DNA of 64,000 bases from Diaporthe sp. PMI_573 (lineage: Eukaryota > Ascomycota > Sordariomycetes > Diaporthales > Diaporthaceae), in contig JAJTUP010000005.1 in NCBI GenBank assembly GCA_021399435.1, forward strand, positions 1,488,001 through 1,552,000, in the 5' to 3' direction. Shown piece by piece: positions 11,412-22,941 of this stretch (positions are counted from its first letter, which is position 1; each line of letters starts with the position of its first letter). Under the pieces are notes generated by a model. It saw nothing but the letters and a program-made list of their open reading frames with translations. It did no database searches and had not been told where the DNA came from. Position numbers and translations under genes: made by a program.

Positions 11412-13984
11412 TCAGTTCTCATCCGGCACACTCAAAGTCGGCCTCTGTGCATTCCATGAATCGCACGTCTCCTGCATAATCTGTGGTACTTGCGCATACT
11501 GCGCCTTGATATCATCCGGCCGCTCCATAAAATTTACCAAGAGACCATCGGCTAGGTGCCATGGGATATGACAGTGAAGGGACCATATCCCCGGGTTGTC
11601 CAGCGTGTATTGGAACACGATGTGCCCGTTTAGCGGCATCATCATCGTGTCCCTGCGGATGGGGCTGTCTGTCTCAAGTGTCTTGCCGTCCCAATTGCCG
11701 TCACCCGTGGCGAGCAGCTGGATGTCGTGGCCGTGCAGGTGCATTGGGTGCATATTCTGGATGATGAATGGGTTGTTCACCACCACGCGGACGGTCCGGT
11801 TGGTGCCGAAGTCGTACACCCGGCTCTTCTGGCTAAACGTCTGCGCCGCGCCTCCTGCTTGGGCGTCGCGGAGTACTGGGTTGCTGTAGTTGCCTTGGTA
11901 GAAGTGACGGCCTAACTGCACGACATTTTCGAGCTGGGTGTTCATTGTGAGTCGATACTCCAGCTTCTCGTTGAGAGTGAAGAAGGTGAAGAACTGGATT
12001 TGTGTGTCGGGCTCTTCAAGTGCCATGGGATAATAAGGCTTGGTAATCTTCAGATCGTCCTGTAGTACATCGAGAGTTAGAGATAGAGTTGAGTTGTTTG
12101 CCCGGTACATGACGATGGTGAAGTGTTGCAGCAAACAACTTACGTTCTGACAGTTGGTCAAATTCGAATCTGCTGTCTGGGTCGTCGTAGGCTGAGTGTT
12201 GGTATCGGCTCCGTCATAATACAGGGCGCCTAGCATTTCTACCTGTTTGGTGAGACTCGGAGGACAAAACACAACTTGCGCTCGCATCCAGAACATATCT
12301 CCTGGATTCCCCGTCGCCTCAAAAGTAACATCAGTGCGCTGGCCGACGGCGACTGTAACGAAATCAGTCTGGTAAGGCTTAACCTGGACGAAGTCATTGG
12401 CGATGACCGTTAACTTGTGTCCGTCAATACCAAACCTCTGGGTTGAGTCACCGCCGTGGTTGATGAGCCTCATCTTCACCCTTTTCCCGGCAGGTATATG
12501 GAACTTGGGTAAATCGGGGGTGTTGACACAATTCATATCAGCCTCTTCGCACTGTCCAGCGGTGGCCGCTCGGCCTTGAATCATGTTGGCATCGGCCGGA
12601 GGAAAAAGTCTGGTAATCTTTGTTGGCCGAGAGACTCGTTAGCTTTGTACAAATGAGTAAACTCTTCAAAGACACGGGTCTGCCAAGTTACCTCTGGCGA
12701 TATTGTCTGTGGGAACGTGAAGGTCGTGACGTTGCCATCTATTGCGTTGTAGTCGTCGTTGCGTAAGTCAGACAACATAATGGGACCCAGGTCTATGTCA
12801 AACTCGGCATTCTGCGGTCCGTAGATGACAATTGCTAAGGCAGGCAGGTTAGCCTCAGTCTAGCCAAGTTCAAACCAGTGTCTAGTGCAAGTGGTCTTAC
12901 GTCCAGTCAATCCATCAGCATATTGGCCGCTGTAGTGGGAATGCCACCAAGACGTTCCCTGACCAGTAATCAGCGTTTGTTTGCAGACCTTTCGATTGAT
13001 CTTGACATGGGGCACAACCCACAGGGCGTTGACTGTGGCGGCTGGTTAGCTGGATACAGCAGGTGGAAGTCCGAAGACTTACGCTTGGAATCTGTACACG
13101 AAAGACTGTCCAGGGGCTATGGGACATTGCTGTGACAAGTTGGTATTAGCTCATTGCCTCATTGGTGCGATTGGTGTCTCGCATCACATACTGTTATCGA
13201 AGGAACTCCGTCCGACCATGGTGTACCTTGTTGCGGAAGACTGCAGCGTTTAGAACAAGTAGACAGGAACTTGGCAGAATTCAGGTTGGATATTACCCAT
13301 GCCAGTGAATTGCCGTGCCTTCTTCTGGCCCGGCAATATTGTTAGTGACTTGAACCTCGATCCAGTCACCCCAGTTCGCCTCGATCATTGGCTAAGTGTC
13401 TGTAAGTCATTATGCTGCAGGGGAATTTGAGCGAGAAATTACATAGCTTGGCACTAACACCTGGGAATTGATTATTGGCGAGCAGTGCGGGCTTGAGCAA
13501 TCCAGATGGGGCGATTGTCCCTCTGCCAATTGTGAAGTTATACCGTCTAGTGACGCCTACGGGAAAGACTCCGGCGTCAGCACATTATGATCTTGGCGAC
13601 CCAGGTTCTCTCTTCTAGATAATATGAAGTAAAGTACCTGTTACCGGGATATCGGTATAAGGGTTGGTCGATTCAGCTGTTCTATTGCCCCAAGGAACGG
13701 TGTCTGGAGCCTGTCGAGGTAGGGGTGAGCAACCTGGCTTTCACCATTGACGAAGGTGGCTTCTTGAATCAAGAATCAGAGGACCGACCTTAGAATCGGC
13801 GAGGTATAGGGGGAGGGTCGCTGCGCCTAAGGTACCCAAAGGACTAGTCGCAACGTCCGCTGTGGTCCAAGCAGTTTAGTTGAGGCATTCTCTACTTTCC
13901 ATGTCCACAGGGGACAACAATACCAGCGCATCCAAATCCGACCAGAGCAATAAGAGACAACCTCACGGCCCACGGGCTGGCCAT
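11412..13984 (-). CDS. Secreted laccase-like multicopper oxidase
   Basis: Oxidises phenolic substrates with reduction of O2 to water; probably secreted. Twelve exons: 13984-13924, 13859-13789, 13737-13638, 13556-13459, 13391-13297, 13240-13192, 13129-13083, 13032-13023, 12958-12901, 12834-12692, 12617-12144, 12059-11412 (617 aa). Residues 1-21 form a signal peptide ([20 protein letters not shown]). All four copper motifs are present: HWHG (139-142), HSHY (183-186), HPMHLHGH (506-513) and HCHIPWH (564-570). The residue ten after the motif-4 Cys is Leu (575), the type-1 axial position. Other family blocks: [46 protein letters not shown]. Oddities: a 10-nt exon, and a stop-free 84-nt intron (12143-12060). 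The C-terminus lacks the DSGL-type plug of some ascomycete laccases. Substrate unknown. It neighbours a carotenoid/stilbene-type oxygenase gene. Confidence 0.88.
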
Positions 13985-15509
13985 CGTAATGGGAGAGATG
14001 GTTTCCGGCAGTAAGAAAGGTAGGTAAATATGATGCCAAGTGTTCGGCACGAACGAGCTCCATCTAAGATGGGAATAAGAGCTCGACTCGCGCGAAAATC
14101 CCAACGCGGGCCCTTGGGGCCTTCTATTTAATTCCTTCTTGGAGCCATGCAGTTTACATCACTGTCGGACTGGCAGGTCCAAAAGCCCACTGATTAATTG
14201 AAGTCTGCTTCTCTACGAAGTGCATACCACAAGAGTTAGTTCCCGCAAAGCTTATTTCTGTTCATCCCAGAGTTTGAGAGGCAACGCGTGCGTTAGCAAA
14301 GATCGACAGGGGGGTTTTAGCCTCCCCCAACCTATCAAACTCAATCTTCAAGCTGAAAATGGCAATTTTTTGCGTCCTGATTCTGCCAGGCACCGTGATA
14401 ATTATCATCACCTGTTGAATCGACGTGACAGTGATCGAGGCTATGATGTTCCATCAGAATGAGTTCCCCCTCCTAGATCGACCGCAACAAGCTTGCCTTG
14501 GCCGTCCACATGCAAAGCCCTCGGTCCGCGACAATCCGTAATGAACACCCTCTTTTGGCTCTGAACAAGAACATGTGAAAGTTGGGGTATGTACAGGAAG
14601 GATGCGTCCTCGAGCTGCAAATAGAAATGAGTCACACTGCGCGCCTCGCATGCCAAGCGCTTTGAGATTTATGAATCCCTCGAGCCGGCAGCTTTTTGAC
14701 CTTGCTCAAATTTCCGTTAAAACCTACATATGTACTGTAGCCGAGGAGGCTTCTCCGAAGCAGCGCATCTTCCCGTCCAGGATTGTTCAGAATCCCAGTC
14801 GCAAATTTAAATATTTAGTCTGGTGTGTCGATGGCTTCAGGGTTGGGACTCGACTAGGAGCAAAATACATTCTAATAGTTCAGCCGCAAGACACCGCGTT
14901 GGACGCATTTGCATCATCTAGCTGGCACTGGCACGGCATTCTGCTTAATTATCAAGACAAAGCTGTTGCTTCTTCTCGTGACTTCCATCTCGTCAGCATA
15001 ATCGCGACGCTACCCAGCTACGAAGTATATAGACACATTGACCCTCTCCCCCGGCAAGTACAGTAATTTCTGTCTGCAGTAGAGTGCCACTGCAGTTGAA
15101 TTTTGTGCCGGGCTATGTGCTGTGTGGTACTTGAGCCTGTGATTCTGCCTTGACAACCAGGGGAGGCTGACTTGGTTCCACTTGCGTGCCATAGCGTAGC
15201 ATTTGTCTGAGTTTGTCCAGCTCGGCAGATGAGAGAACTCCGCATTGGGGCGACGATCTGGAACAAAGGTGCCCATAGCTGCAACGACCAATAGTTATGC
15301 AAGAGTTTACGGAATGTGCTTCACTCTTTTGGTCCGGTCCTCTGTCTCTTCGGAGGTCACCATGGGACACCTTCCATCTGCTGAGGTACTATCAACGCAG
15401 CCTTTACTGACTGAATCAGCTCATCTGAGTGTTGCAAGCCCTGTATCAAAGAGGATATAGTCTGACACACGAAACTCCTGTCAAGTCACATGACAAGAAG
15501 TGATAAGAA
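13985..15509. other. Intergenic, laccase promoter side
   Basis: Upstream of the laccase gene. A plus-strand frame around 14575-15066 contains the string WHWHGI, reminiscent of copper motif 1, but no other laccase block follows. No gene can be supported. Confidence 0.4.
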
Positions 15510-15580
15510 GCGTCAGTGGTTTAGCGGTAAAATCCATCGTTGCCATCGATGGGCCCCCGGTTCGACTCCGGGCTGACGCA
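15510..15580 (+). tRNA. tRNA-Gly (anticodon GCC)
   Basis: A 71-nt cloverleaf without intron. The acceptor stem GCGTCAG pairs with CTGACGC and A is the discriminator base. The anticodon stem CATCG/CGATG encloses loop TTGCCAT with anticodon GCC at 15542-15544. The T arm CCCGG-TTCGACT-CCGGG is perfect. The D arm contains the A-box-like TGGTTTAGCGG. Confidence 0.96.
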
Positions 15581-15721
15581 TTCGTTTTGCCAAATTCCCT
15601 TTTGATGGCCCTTCGTACTGTTTTATACGGAGTATTGTGTTAAACGGTCGAGATCGGGGTCTCCTGTCATTTACAGTACGTCTTGGTCAAACGGAAGAAA
15701 GAGAGCGGACCACAATCACTA

Positions 15722-15868
15722 ATGAGCACCCGCCCAACAAAGACGAAGCTTGCCTTGAAGATAGAGCTGATTTGCAGGGCGGATGAGCATCTTAGACGGG
15801 AAACTTTGGGGAAGATCTCCAAGATCTATCAAGTATGTATCGGCAGTATCAAGCACTGGATGGTATGA
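15722..15868 (+). pseudogene. Possible helix-turn-helix remnant of a DDE transposase
   Basis: A 48-codon frame reads KLALKIELICRADEHL, then LGKISKIYQVCIGSIKHWM. The spacing of hydrophobic and basic residues looks like the CENP-B/psq type DNA-binding helix-turn-helix found at the N-terminus of pogo-like transposases. The frame stops directly after the helix and no catalytic DDE part could be found downstream. It sits 140 bp from the tRNA gene. It may be a decayed mobile element or a chance match. Confidence 0.2.
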
Positions 15869-16540
15869 GACTGGCCAATCATCCAACTATCCTGGTGCTG
15901 TTTAATGTCTTGCTTCGACAGAGTTTTGCACCTCTTTGCAACCAGTACAGCTTCACTGTTGTGCTTTTGAACCTGGCAACTAAATTCTGCTATTCCCCTG
16001 ACTCGTAAAAAACCTGGAAAAGGGGCTCCAGAGTGACAAAATTTCCAGATCTTTGTCAGGCGGGTTATTTTTGGATCACCTCAGGATCAGCTCGCATTCG
16101 CAGTAGGCTTTTATCACTCATGACCCTTGTGAGACTGAGCCAATCGAGAGAAACCTGCGGACAGTCTTCTTCAGTGTTGGCTGTGAAATTAAAAAAAAAC
16201 GAGATCAGATCCGAATTCTCGAAATTACGGCGGAAAAGACTTCATGGACTGCCCTCCTGGAGATGCCTACGTGACGACGATTGTGACTTGACCTGTCTGT
16301 CGCTCTTTGGCAATGAAGAAGACGTGATGAATCGATCGCATCTCACTTATATTTCTCTATATTTCCAAAGCTTGGTTTGTTATGAACGTAATTCTCCGTT
16401 CCCTTGAGAAGATGATGTCGGCACCGGCTGAGCCGTTTGATCATCACTTGCGCTGACGCTGAAGTCGTATTCCAGAATATAAGCATTCAATGTCCACCTC
16501 GAAAGTTCAGACACATCAAGCTAAAGCAGCCGCCGCTGTT
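15869..16540. other. Intergenic, no feature recognised
   Basis: Rather A/T-rich sequence between the helix-turn-helix-like fragment and the 3' end of the oxygenase gene. Short frames only. Confidence 0.4.
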
Positions 16541-18237
16541 CTACTCTATGTCCCACGTCTCCAAGGCGCCCCTCTTGCTGATCTTGACGTCCACTCCCTC
16601 TCTCACCAGGCTGCGCCTCTCTTTCAGTCTCCTCTGAGCAATCCAATTTCCGTGTACCTGGTTCTTCACATGGAATGGCAATTTGATGACGGCCTTGGGC
16701 TTCGTGAAGTCTCTTGTGTCCAAGAGAATCACCTCACAAAGATTGGCCGCTCTCCTTTCCACCATGCACATTACCCACCCGTCACCTTCCTCAGCGTCAT
16801 CCGAGCGAGGGATGAAGATGGGTTCCTGGCAGATCCCGTCGAATCCTGTCCAGTAGATCTTGGTCTCTCCGGTAGAATAGCGATGCATAGCCACCCCATC
16901 CAGCCCGCCGAAGCCGAGCAGATGCTCCTCTCCTGGAGGAACCGAGTCTCGTTGCTCAGCCGGAGTCATGACATTGATCCAGGAAACATCATATGGCTTG
17001 GAAAGGAAACGCTCATCCACACGCGGAAATTCGGCTGGAATGTCCAGCACGACCTCAGGCTCGCTAGCGAGCTTGCTTCCCGTAGGCTGACTCAGGTCCA
17101 GCTTGAAACGAACAAAATCCGCCTTTGCATCGGGGGCGGGCATCCTCCCATCGTCTGGCGGGAAGAATGGGAATCCGTTGTCGTGGACTCTTGTCGTCTC
17201 AATGAAGAGTGTATTTCCGTCATCTGCCTCCCAAGCGCCGGCGGTGTGGATGAGCATGACATTCCGGTCGTGATAGACCCTATACTCGCCCTCCTTCCAT
17301 CCATCCGGAAGCTTTGTGCTCTTGCGCCTGGGAACCACGATGAAGGTTGCAGGTAGGTCGTAGCTCCAGGCCCAGTGATGTCCACCTTTCTTCATCCTCT
17401 CGACGTTTGCCTCGAATGGCCACTGGACCAAGATGAGCCAGTTCGGGGTTATAGCGCAGTCATGGATTGGGCCACACCACGGACTCTTGATCCACTGTTC
17501 GTCCTTCTTTTTGCCATCCTTGTCCAGAGCATAAACGACAATGTCGGTGGTTGCGAGTCCTTTGGCCTCATATCCATGGACCACCAGCTCGTCGCTGAAT
17601 GGATCGATTTTCTAGACCACTGCTTAGCTCGCGGTTCACAGGAAGTGTAGAAGAGTATCAAAATTACCGGATGCGCAGTGAAAGTCTTTGACTTAATATC
17701 CTGGTCCTGAAAAGGATCATATGTGATGGTATCAAGAGTGTGCGGATCAACTTGATATGGAAGGCCTCCCTCCTTCAAAGCCAGGAATTTGTCCGCCCAT
17801 AGCACCAAGTTCGTGTTGGCCGTCGAGTCCACCGCAGCCCGCACGCATGGGTGATGTGAAAATGGGTTGCGGTATAGACCGAACATGGCCTTTCCAGCCT
17901 TGCGTTCAATTTGGAAGCGCTCAGTTTCGACGTAGCGCACTTTCAGGTCGACTTTCCCGTCTTTGAAGCGGAGCGCCGTAATGTTGCCATCGCCGTCAAG
18001 GGGTACGTTCTGCGGATGTGGAGGTACGTATGGATCAACAGTTACTCGATAGAAGGTGCCGTCGATCTCTGGTGGAATGTCGCCCAGGACAACGAGGTCT
18101 GCCACCTCGCCTTGAACGCGGCAGGGCAAGTCAGACCCGTAGAGATCTTCGGAAACGGGCCATTTGGAATTCAGGCTCGCACCATTCTTCTGATCCAGTG
18201 ACCCACCCTTCTGAGGACCAGTACGGCTTGGGGCCAT
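16541..18237 (-). CDS. Carotenoid oxygenase family protein (lignostilbene-dioxygenase-like)
   Basis: Non-haem iron dioxygenase expected to cleave a C=C bond of a carotenoid or a stilbene. Two exons, 18237-17668 and 17611-16541 (546 aa); the 56-nt intron is GTAATT..TAG. The seven-bladed propeller family is shown by its four iron ligands in correct order: His189 (TAHP), His240 (GPIHDCAIT), His312 (LIHTAGAWE) and His510 (VHGNW). Early blocks DGTFYRVTVDP and HWAWSYDLPATFIVVPR fit the fungal lignostilbene/resveratrol-cleaving branch (CAO-1/NOV-like) better than carotene-cleaving CarX types, but this assignment is from pattern only. There is no signal peptide, so it is probably cytosolic. It lies between the laccase and the Zn2Cys6 regulator gene. 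Confidence 0.9.
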
Positions 18238-19873
18238 GATATTGTTAGACTTTAGTAGTGCTGTGCTATTGGTTGTGTGGCAAAGGCGATTTTTAATCAG
18301 GGGCCATCGTCGATGCTCCACAGGGAGAATTGGATCGCAAGCTCACTTTTATGTGCGATCTGGGGTCTCACCTCACTGAGCATTGACAGCCGGCGGTCCC
18401 GCCAGTAGTGTTGTTTCCCCGCAAGTTGAGACGCTCACTTTACCTATACAGTCACAGCGTCCCAGACAGAATGCTGTGACTGCCCAGGTGGCTTTGCGCG
18501 AATTGGAGAATGTTCCCTCGGTCTCAGTTGTAGACTCCAGCTTCCCCAGCTTTTGACGGAGAGAACAGGGGACGCTTGTCTCCCAAGGCCCAGAAGGGAG
18601 GAGCGCGCGGGAAGCAAACCTTATTTTGACCACGCGAGCACACCCAAGTGCTTGACACCATGCCACACACGGATGAACATGCCATGCAAATTGCACAGGG
18701 TAGCGAGGGCCAAGAACGTGATTCGTGTTTGTGGACGCGTATGGATGGACGACCATTGGACCCGGACTACCGGAAATATTTTCGTACGAACGTCGACTAA
18801 GTATCTTGATAGAGCCAGTCCCTATGTATCCTACAGTCCGCCGCCGTGGCGTTGGGGCTCATTCGGCATGCGAGTCCCCTGCTCGGTCGGAAGCAACCAT
18901 CAAAACCAGACCAGGCATCATATAATATTCTGTCTGCAATTGTGTTTCAACTGCAGAGACTTCTGGTCATCTGGAGTTCATCCGGAATTCATGCAGAGGT
19001 CATCCCATGATTACAACACTTCAGCATTCCACTGGTCGCGATTGGTGCAGGTACTGAAGAGAATGGTGGTCTCATTGAGCACGTGCGGGACAGTTAAAAT
19101 CTGCCGAATGTCTGAGCACTTGGTTGCGAGCCGTTCGGTTTCCTGCACGTTGCACTTTCAAGAGCTGTTAGCATAGACCAGAGTCGCACGGACGAACCGA
19201 CGAGTCTCATGTGGATGATGTCCGAGACTGGACATAGATAAGAACTCTGCGTCAGACACAAGTCTCGTGCACGGCGCGCGAAAAGCCCCTTAGTTTTTGG
19301 TCTTCACGTGGCCCGCGAAACATTCGCTCAACCCACGGGCAGGATTCGCACAGAAACAGACAGCTTCTGAAACCATTAGGCCAAAGTTTGGCTGAAATAG
19401 CCTACCCGACCGAAGTTCCCCAGTCTAAGTACCCAGGTAATAAACCATCTAATAAACGTTCTAGACTTGCCACCAGCGTCTCAACTTTTTGACCTTGTTT
19501 GTGTGTCGGTGTACAAACGTAACGCAAGAGTCAACGCGTGCTCGTTTCACGTCTCCAGTAGTCGGCTCCCATGTGGGCGGCGCACTTTTTCTTTTTGTTT
19601 TTGCAACTTCAAACACCTCGAGCAACCACTCAAGTCCGAGAGTACCAGCTGTGCCGTATCATGTAATATGTGCAATCCGCTTGTAATGACTGCTGCGATG
19701 CTAAAAGCGTCATCTTGGCTCAAGGCCCAATGTCCCAAGGAGTGCAACTCGATCGACATCAGCCGAGAATCCCCAGGGGCTCGTGAGTGATTCATAAGGC
19801 TGTTTCGGACTTCCTGTTGGTTTTGCAGGCTCATGGGAGTAAGTCGCAGACCGTCAGAAGATGAGGCAGCGTT
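18238..19873. other. Intergenic, oxygenase promoter and 3' side of the regulator gene
   Basis: A plus-strand open frame at 18553-19176 has no recognisable domain or family pattern and is not called. CCAAT-like and TATA-like strings occur but none is distinctive. Confidence 0.4.
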
Positions 19874-22800
19874 TCAGAGGGTGTCCTCTTCCAACAGACC
19901 CATCATCTGCTGATTGCTGTGAAACCAACCACCGAGCATCATCCCCTGCTGCAGCATACCTGAGGCAGGCACGTCTTGATTGGACATCTGTACACCCTCT
20001 AGCCCTGAATAGTCCTGCAGGGTCAGAGGAATGCCAGACGGTGGTAGACTGGACCCTTCAGTGCCATCGCCGCCCTGTCTCACCTCCATCAATCCGCCTG
20101 GATTGAATCCTAGTGCATTGAGATAAGCATCGAATTCTCGACCGACCGATGCTTGTTCCTGATTTTGCTTGACCTCGACATACTTCAGGGCCACATTGTA
20201 CAGGACATGGAACAACCGGTGAATCCGTGCCGTCGACTCGGATGTTTTCGACAAGGGCTCAAAGGAGGCCACACAATCGTGAAGTCTGTCCAGGTCGCTC
20301 ATATCACTTGTCTCGATTACGTGACAGAATATGACGATGAACGGATTGAAAGGGTTATAATGAATCGTCCTAGCGATTTTGCTCAGCTTATGATGCTATT
20401 GTTCGCGATTTGTAGACTTACCAATGCAGATACAGCACCTTGAACTGGGCATCATAGGGCTTCAGACGCTCCATACAGTCTTCATGCTTCTCGAGGGCCG
20501 AACGTGCCGCTTCGACGCACTCCGGTGTAAAGGTCGACGCGGAGCCAGGCGGAGAAGGTATTGCACGGTAGAGCAGTGTCAACACCGACCGATTCAATAC
20601 CTTATCCATCATGTGCATGAGTTGGTACGTATCAATATCCAGTGTAGTAGCCCATTCTGGATTGCTTCTAGCCTATTAAAATGATTATCAGTTAGAAGTC
20701 CTGGACGTACACCTTGGATGGAAAGGGACTGGCGGGACAAGAGGATAGAAAAGTATGAGGGGGACCGCTCGCGAGGCCGCGTCGTGTCATATGGTCGTGA
20801 TGATCCCTCCTTACAGGTTTTGGACTGTTAACACGCACATTCATATCTTCGCTACGTTGCATGACTGCCATGACCTCGTCTGCCATGGCCTTGACGCGGG
20901 CTCGTCGAACCTGGTCCGGCTGCCTTAAACCCGCAGGGCTATACAACTCCTCATAAGCACGTCCTTGGATCCGGGCGACATGAATCCATGATACGAAGGT
21001 TAGGTCCGCAAATGACCAGGGCTCGGGGCCTGGGGCCTGAGCAGGATCGGGGGGCAAGACAGTGATATCCTGTTGATGATGGCATGTTAACGGCACTGTT
21101 TCAGCAGATATACCCTGATACTCTCGTATGAATGTAGTTGGGAAATTCTCACATAGTCCGGCAGATTTGAAGGGCGACCAAGGCGAAGTGAAAGGGCCTT
21201 ATCGATCACATAAGTGGTCCAGAAAAGCCATTGATTTTGATTTCGAAAATTATTCTTTTCGTTCGCAACATGATCTCGGTGAAGGCCCAGGCTGAGACAT
21301 TTTTGTGCTGAGGCTGAGCAGAATGACCAGGCCAAGGATGGCTTAGAGTTATCGATAGCGTAGAAGGCCTATAGAGACGTGCGTTTCCTTAGCGAATAGC
21401 CCAAAGCAGGCGAACAACGCGATCTCTTACCGCCATAATAAGAGCTTCGGTGTGGTCTTGGTCGCTCGGCAAGTGAAATGGCAGCGTCGAGAGACTGGTT
21501 TCCAAGTTCTCGCGACACAGAAGACCTTGTCTCACCAAATCTTCCCGGCGGACGTGACTGCCAAGGTCTTGGTCCGGGCTTGCGAAGCTGAGGATGGAGA
21601 AAAGCCAGTACAAGCCGATGCTGACGATTATGTAGTCTGCTTCCGAATACTCAGACGAGAACAACACTCTGATGGCGCGAGTAGTGAAGCTATCGATCGA
21701 CATGATGTTACACAGCCACAGGTAACCGATACGAGGATTGTCTGGGTTGATGATTTGGTTAGCCAGGCTCTCAATGGGCATTGAAACATGATCCACGTCA
21801 CTTTCATCCCCACAGAGGTATCTCCTAACCTTGTGCAATCCTTAGACTGGCCATGGATACGGTCGCGTTCGGAAGCGTGCGCTCGTACGGCTGGGCGGGC
21901 AAGGGACTTCTGGCGTGTGGGAAAACATCCTCCCGGGCGTCATTGTGTTGTTTCCGGGCGTTGACAAGTGCACGGAGTGCTCCCAAGGTCTCATCCATTT
22001 CGAGCCTGAAGTCCTGTAGTGGCCCAGCACGCAGGGCCTGCTCAAGAAAGTTATTGGCAAAGTCATACTGCGCAGCCATAGACGACTCTCCAACAAAGGC
22101 AGGGTCGGAGGTGTCGGTGTGCGTCGTAGGCGGTCCTCGTACACAACCATAGCTCGAGGTCGAAGCCGGGACGGAGGCTGGAGTAGGAGCAGAAGTGCTG
22201 GGGGTGTTCTGGGCACCTGTATTCTGGTCACGAGTGTGTGGTAGTACGATCTTGGGCTGGGTTTCGGAGGCTTGGGAGGGCGAGTCCACCTTCAGGTTTC
22301 CGAGCAAGTCAACCAAGCTTGAAAGCCTTTCTTCGATGCGATCTATTTTTCTTTCACTGTGTATCATAAGATTCGTCAGTGAAAGACACACGAGACGGGT
22401 TTGATGTGATGATCTAATGCTGAGAACGTTCTTACTATTGGGGGGATATAAGTACTCGCTGCCGTTTGGGGCGTTTGCTCTGGGGAGCGGCGTAGGTACA
22501 TGTCACCTGAGAGCGAACACAGGTGGAGCATGGTTGGCCCCTATCACATCCAACCTACCGTCCCAAAGGCGTTGTCAGTCCAAAGGTCAGTAAGAAAAGT
22601 CTGTAGCATACATGTCTGCATGCAGCCCTGAATTGGAAGATGCCATGGTGGGAAATTACCTTGCGCGAGCGGCATGGTTCACACTGCGGAGAGATGCGGT
22701 TGTTAGCCTAAAAGCCACTACTGATGGAATGGAATGTATGCATCGCATCAGCAGGGCACTTATTAAGTGGGCACTGGCAGAAACGACTTGGTACCCAAGT

Positions 22801-22941
22801 GCCCATGTATGTAATCAAATAATTACCTACCGCACGGCGGCTCTTGCTTTCCGGGCCCGGGTCTCCCGCAGCCACATCACTCTGCCCAACGCCTCCTGAC
22901 ATATCGGCATCGCTGCCGAGGTTTTCGTCGTCCACGCCCAT
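19874..22941 (-). CDS. Zn2Cys6 transcription factor with fungal-specific regulatory domain
   Basis: Nuclear DNA-binding regulator. Nine exons: 22941-22831, 22683-22660, 22554-22436, 22356-21830, 21741-21431, 21368-21153, 21069-20815, 20672-20422, 20306-19874 (748 aa, exact frame closure). The zinc cluster, residues 38-64, is CEPC-x6-C-x5-C-x2-C-x6-C, followed by basic RPKRQR and a dimerising helix ERKIDRIEERLSSLVDLL (about residues 86-103). The fungal_trans domain shows PSLAWSFCSASAQKCLSLGLHR and SLRLGRPSNLPDYD. The second exon has only 24 nt and encodes exactly CEPCRSRK. The start ATG follows an in-frame stop. It is divergent from the ABC transporter gene across 721 bp, so it probably controls that gene and perhaps the nearby oxidases. 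Confidence 0.88.

Noticed and set aside
14575..15066. Plus-strand 163-codon frame with WHWHGI, like laccase copper motif 1, next to the real laccase gene
   Set aside because: No other copper motif or family block is found in any frame around it; a chance match is more likely than a duplicate.
18553..19176. 207-codon plus-strand frame between oxygenase and regulator genes
   Set aside because: Composition is irregular (many Cys, His, Arg, Trp), no motif, no fitting introns; treated as noise.
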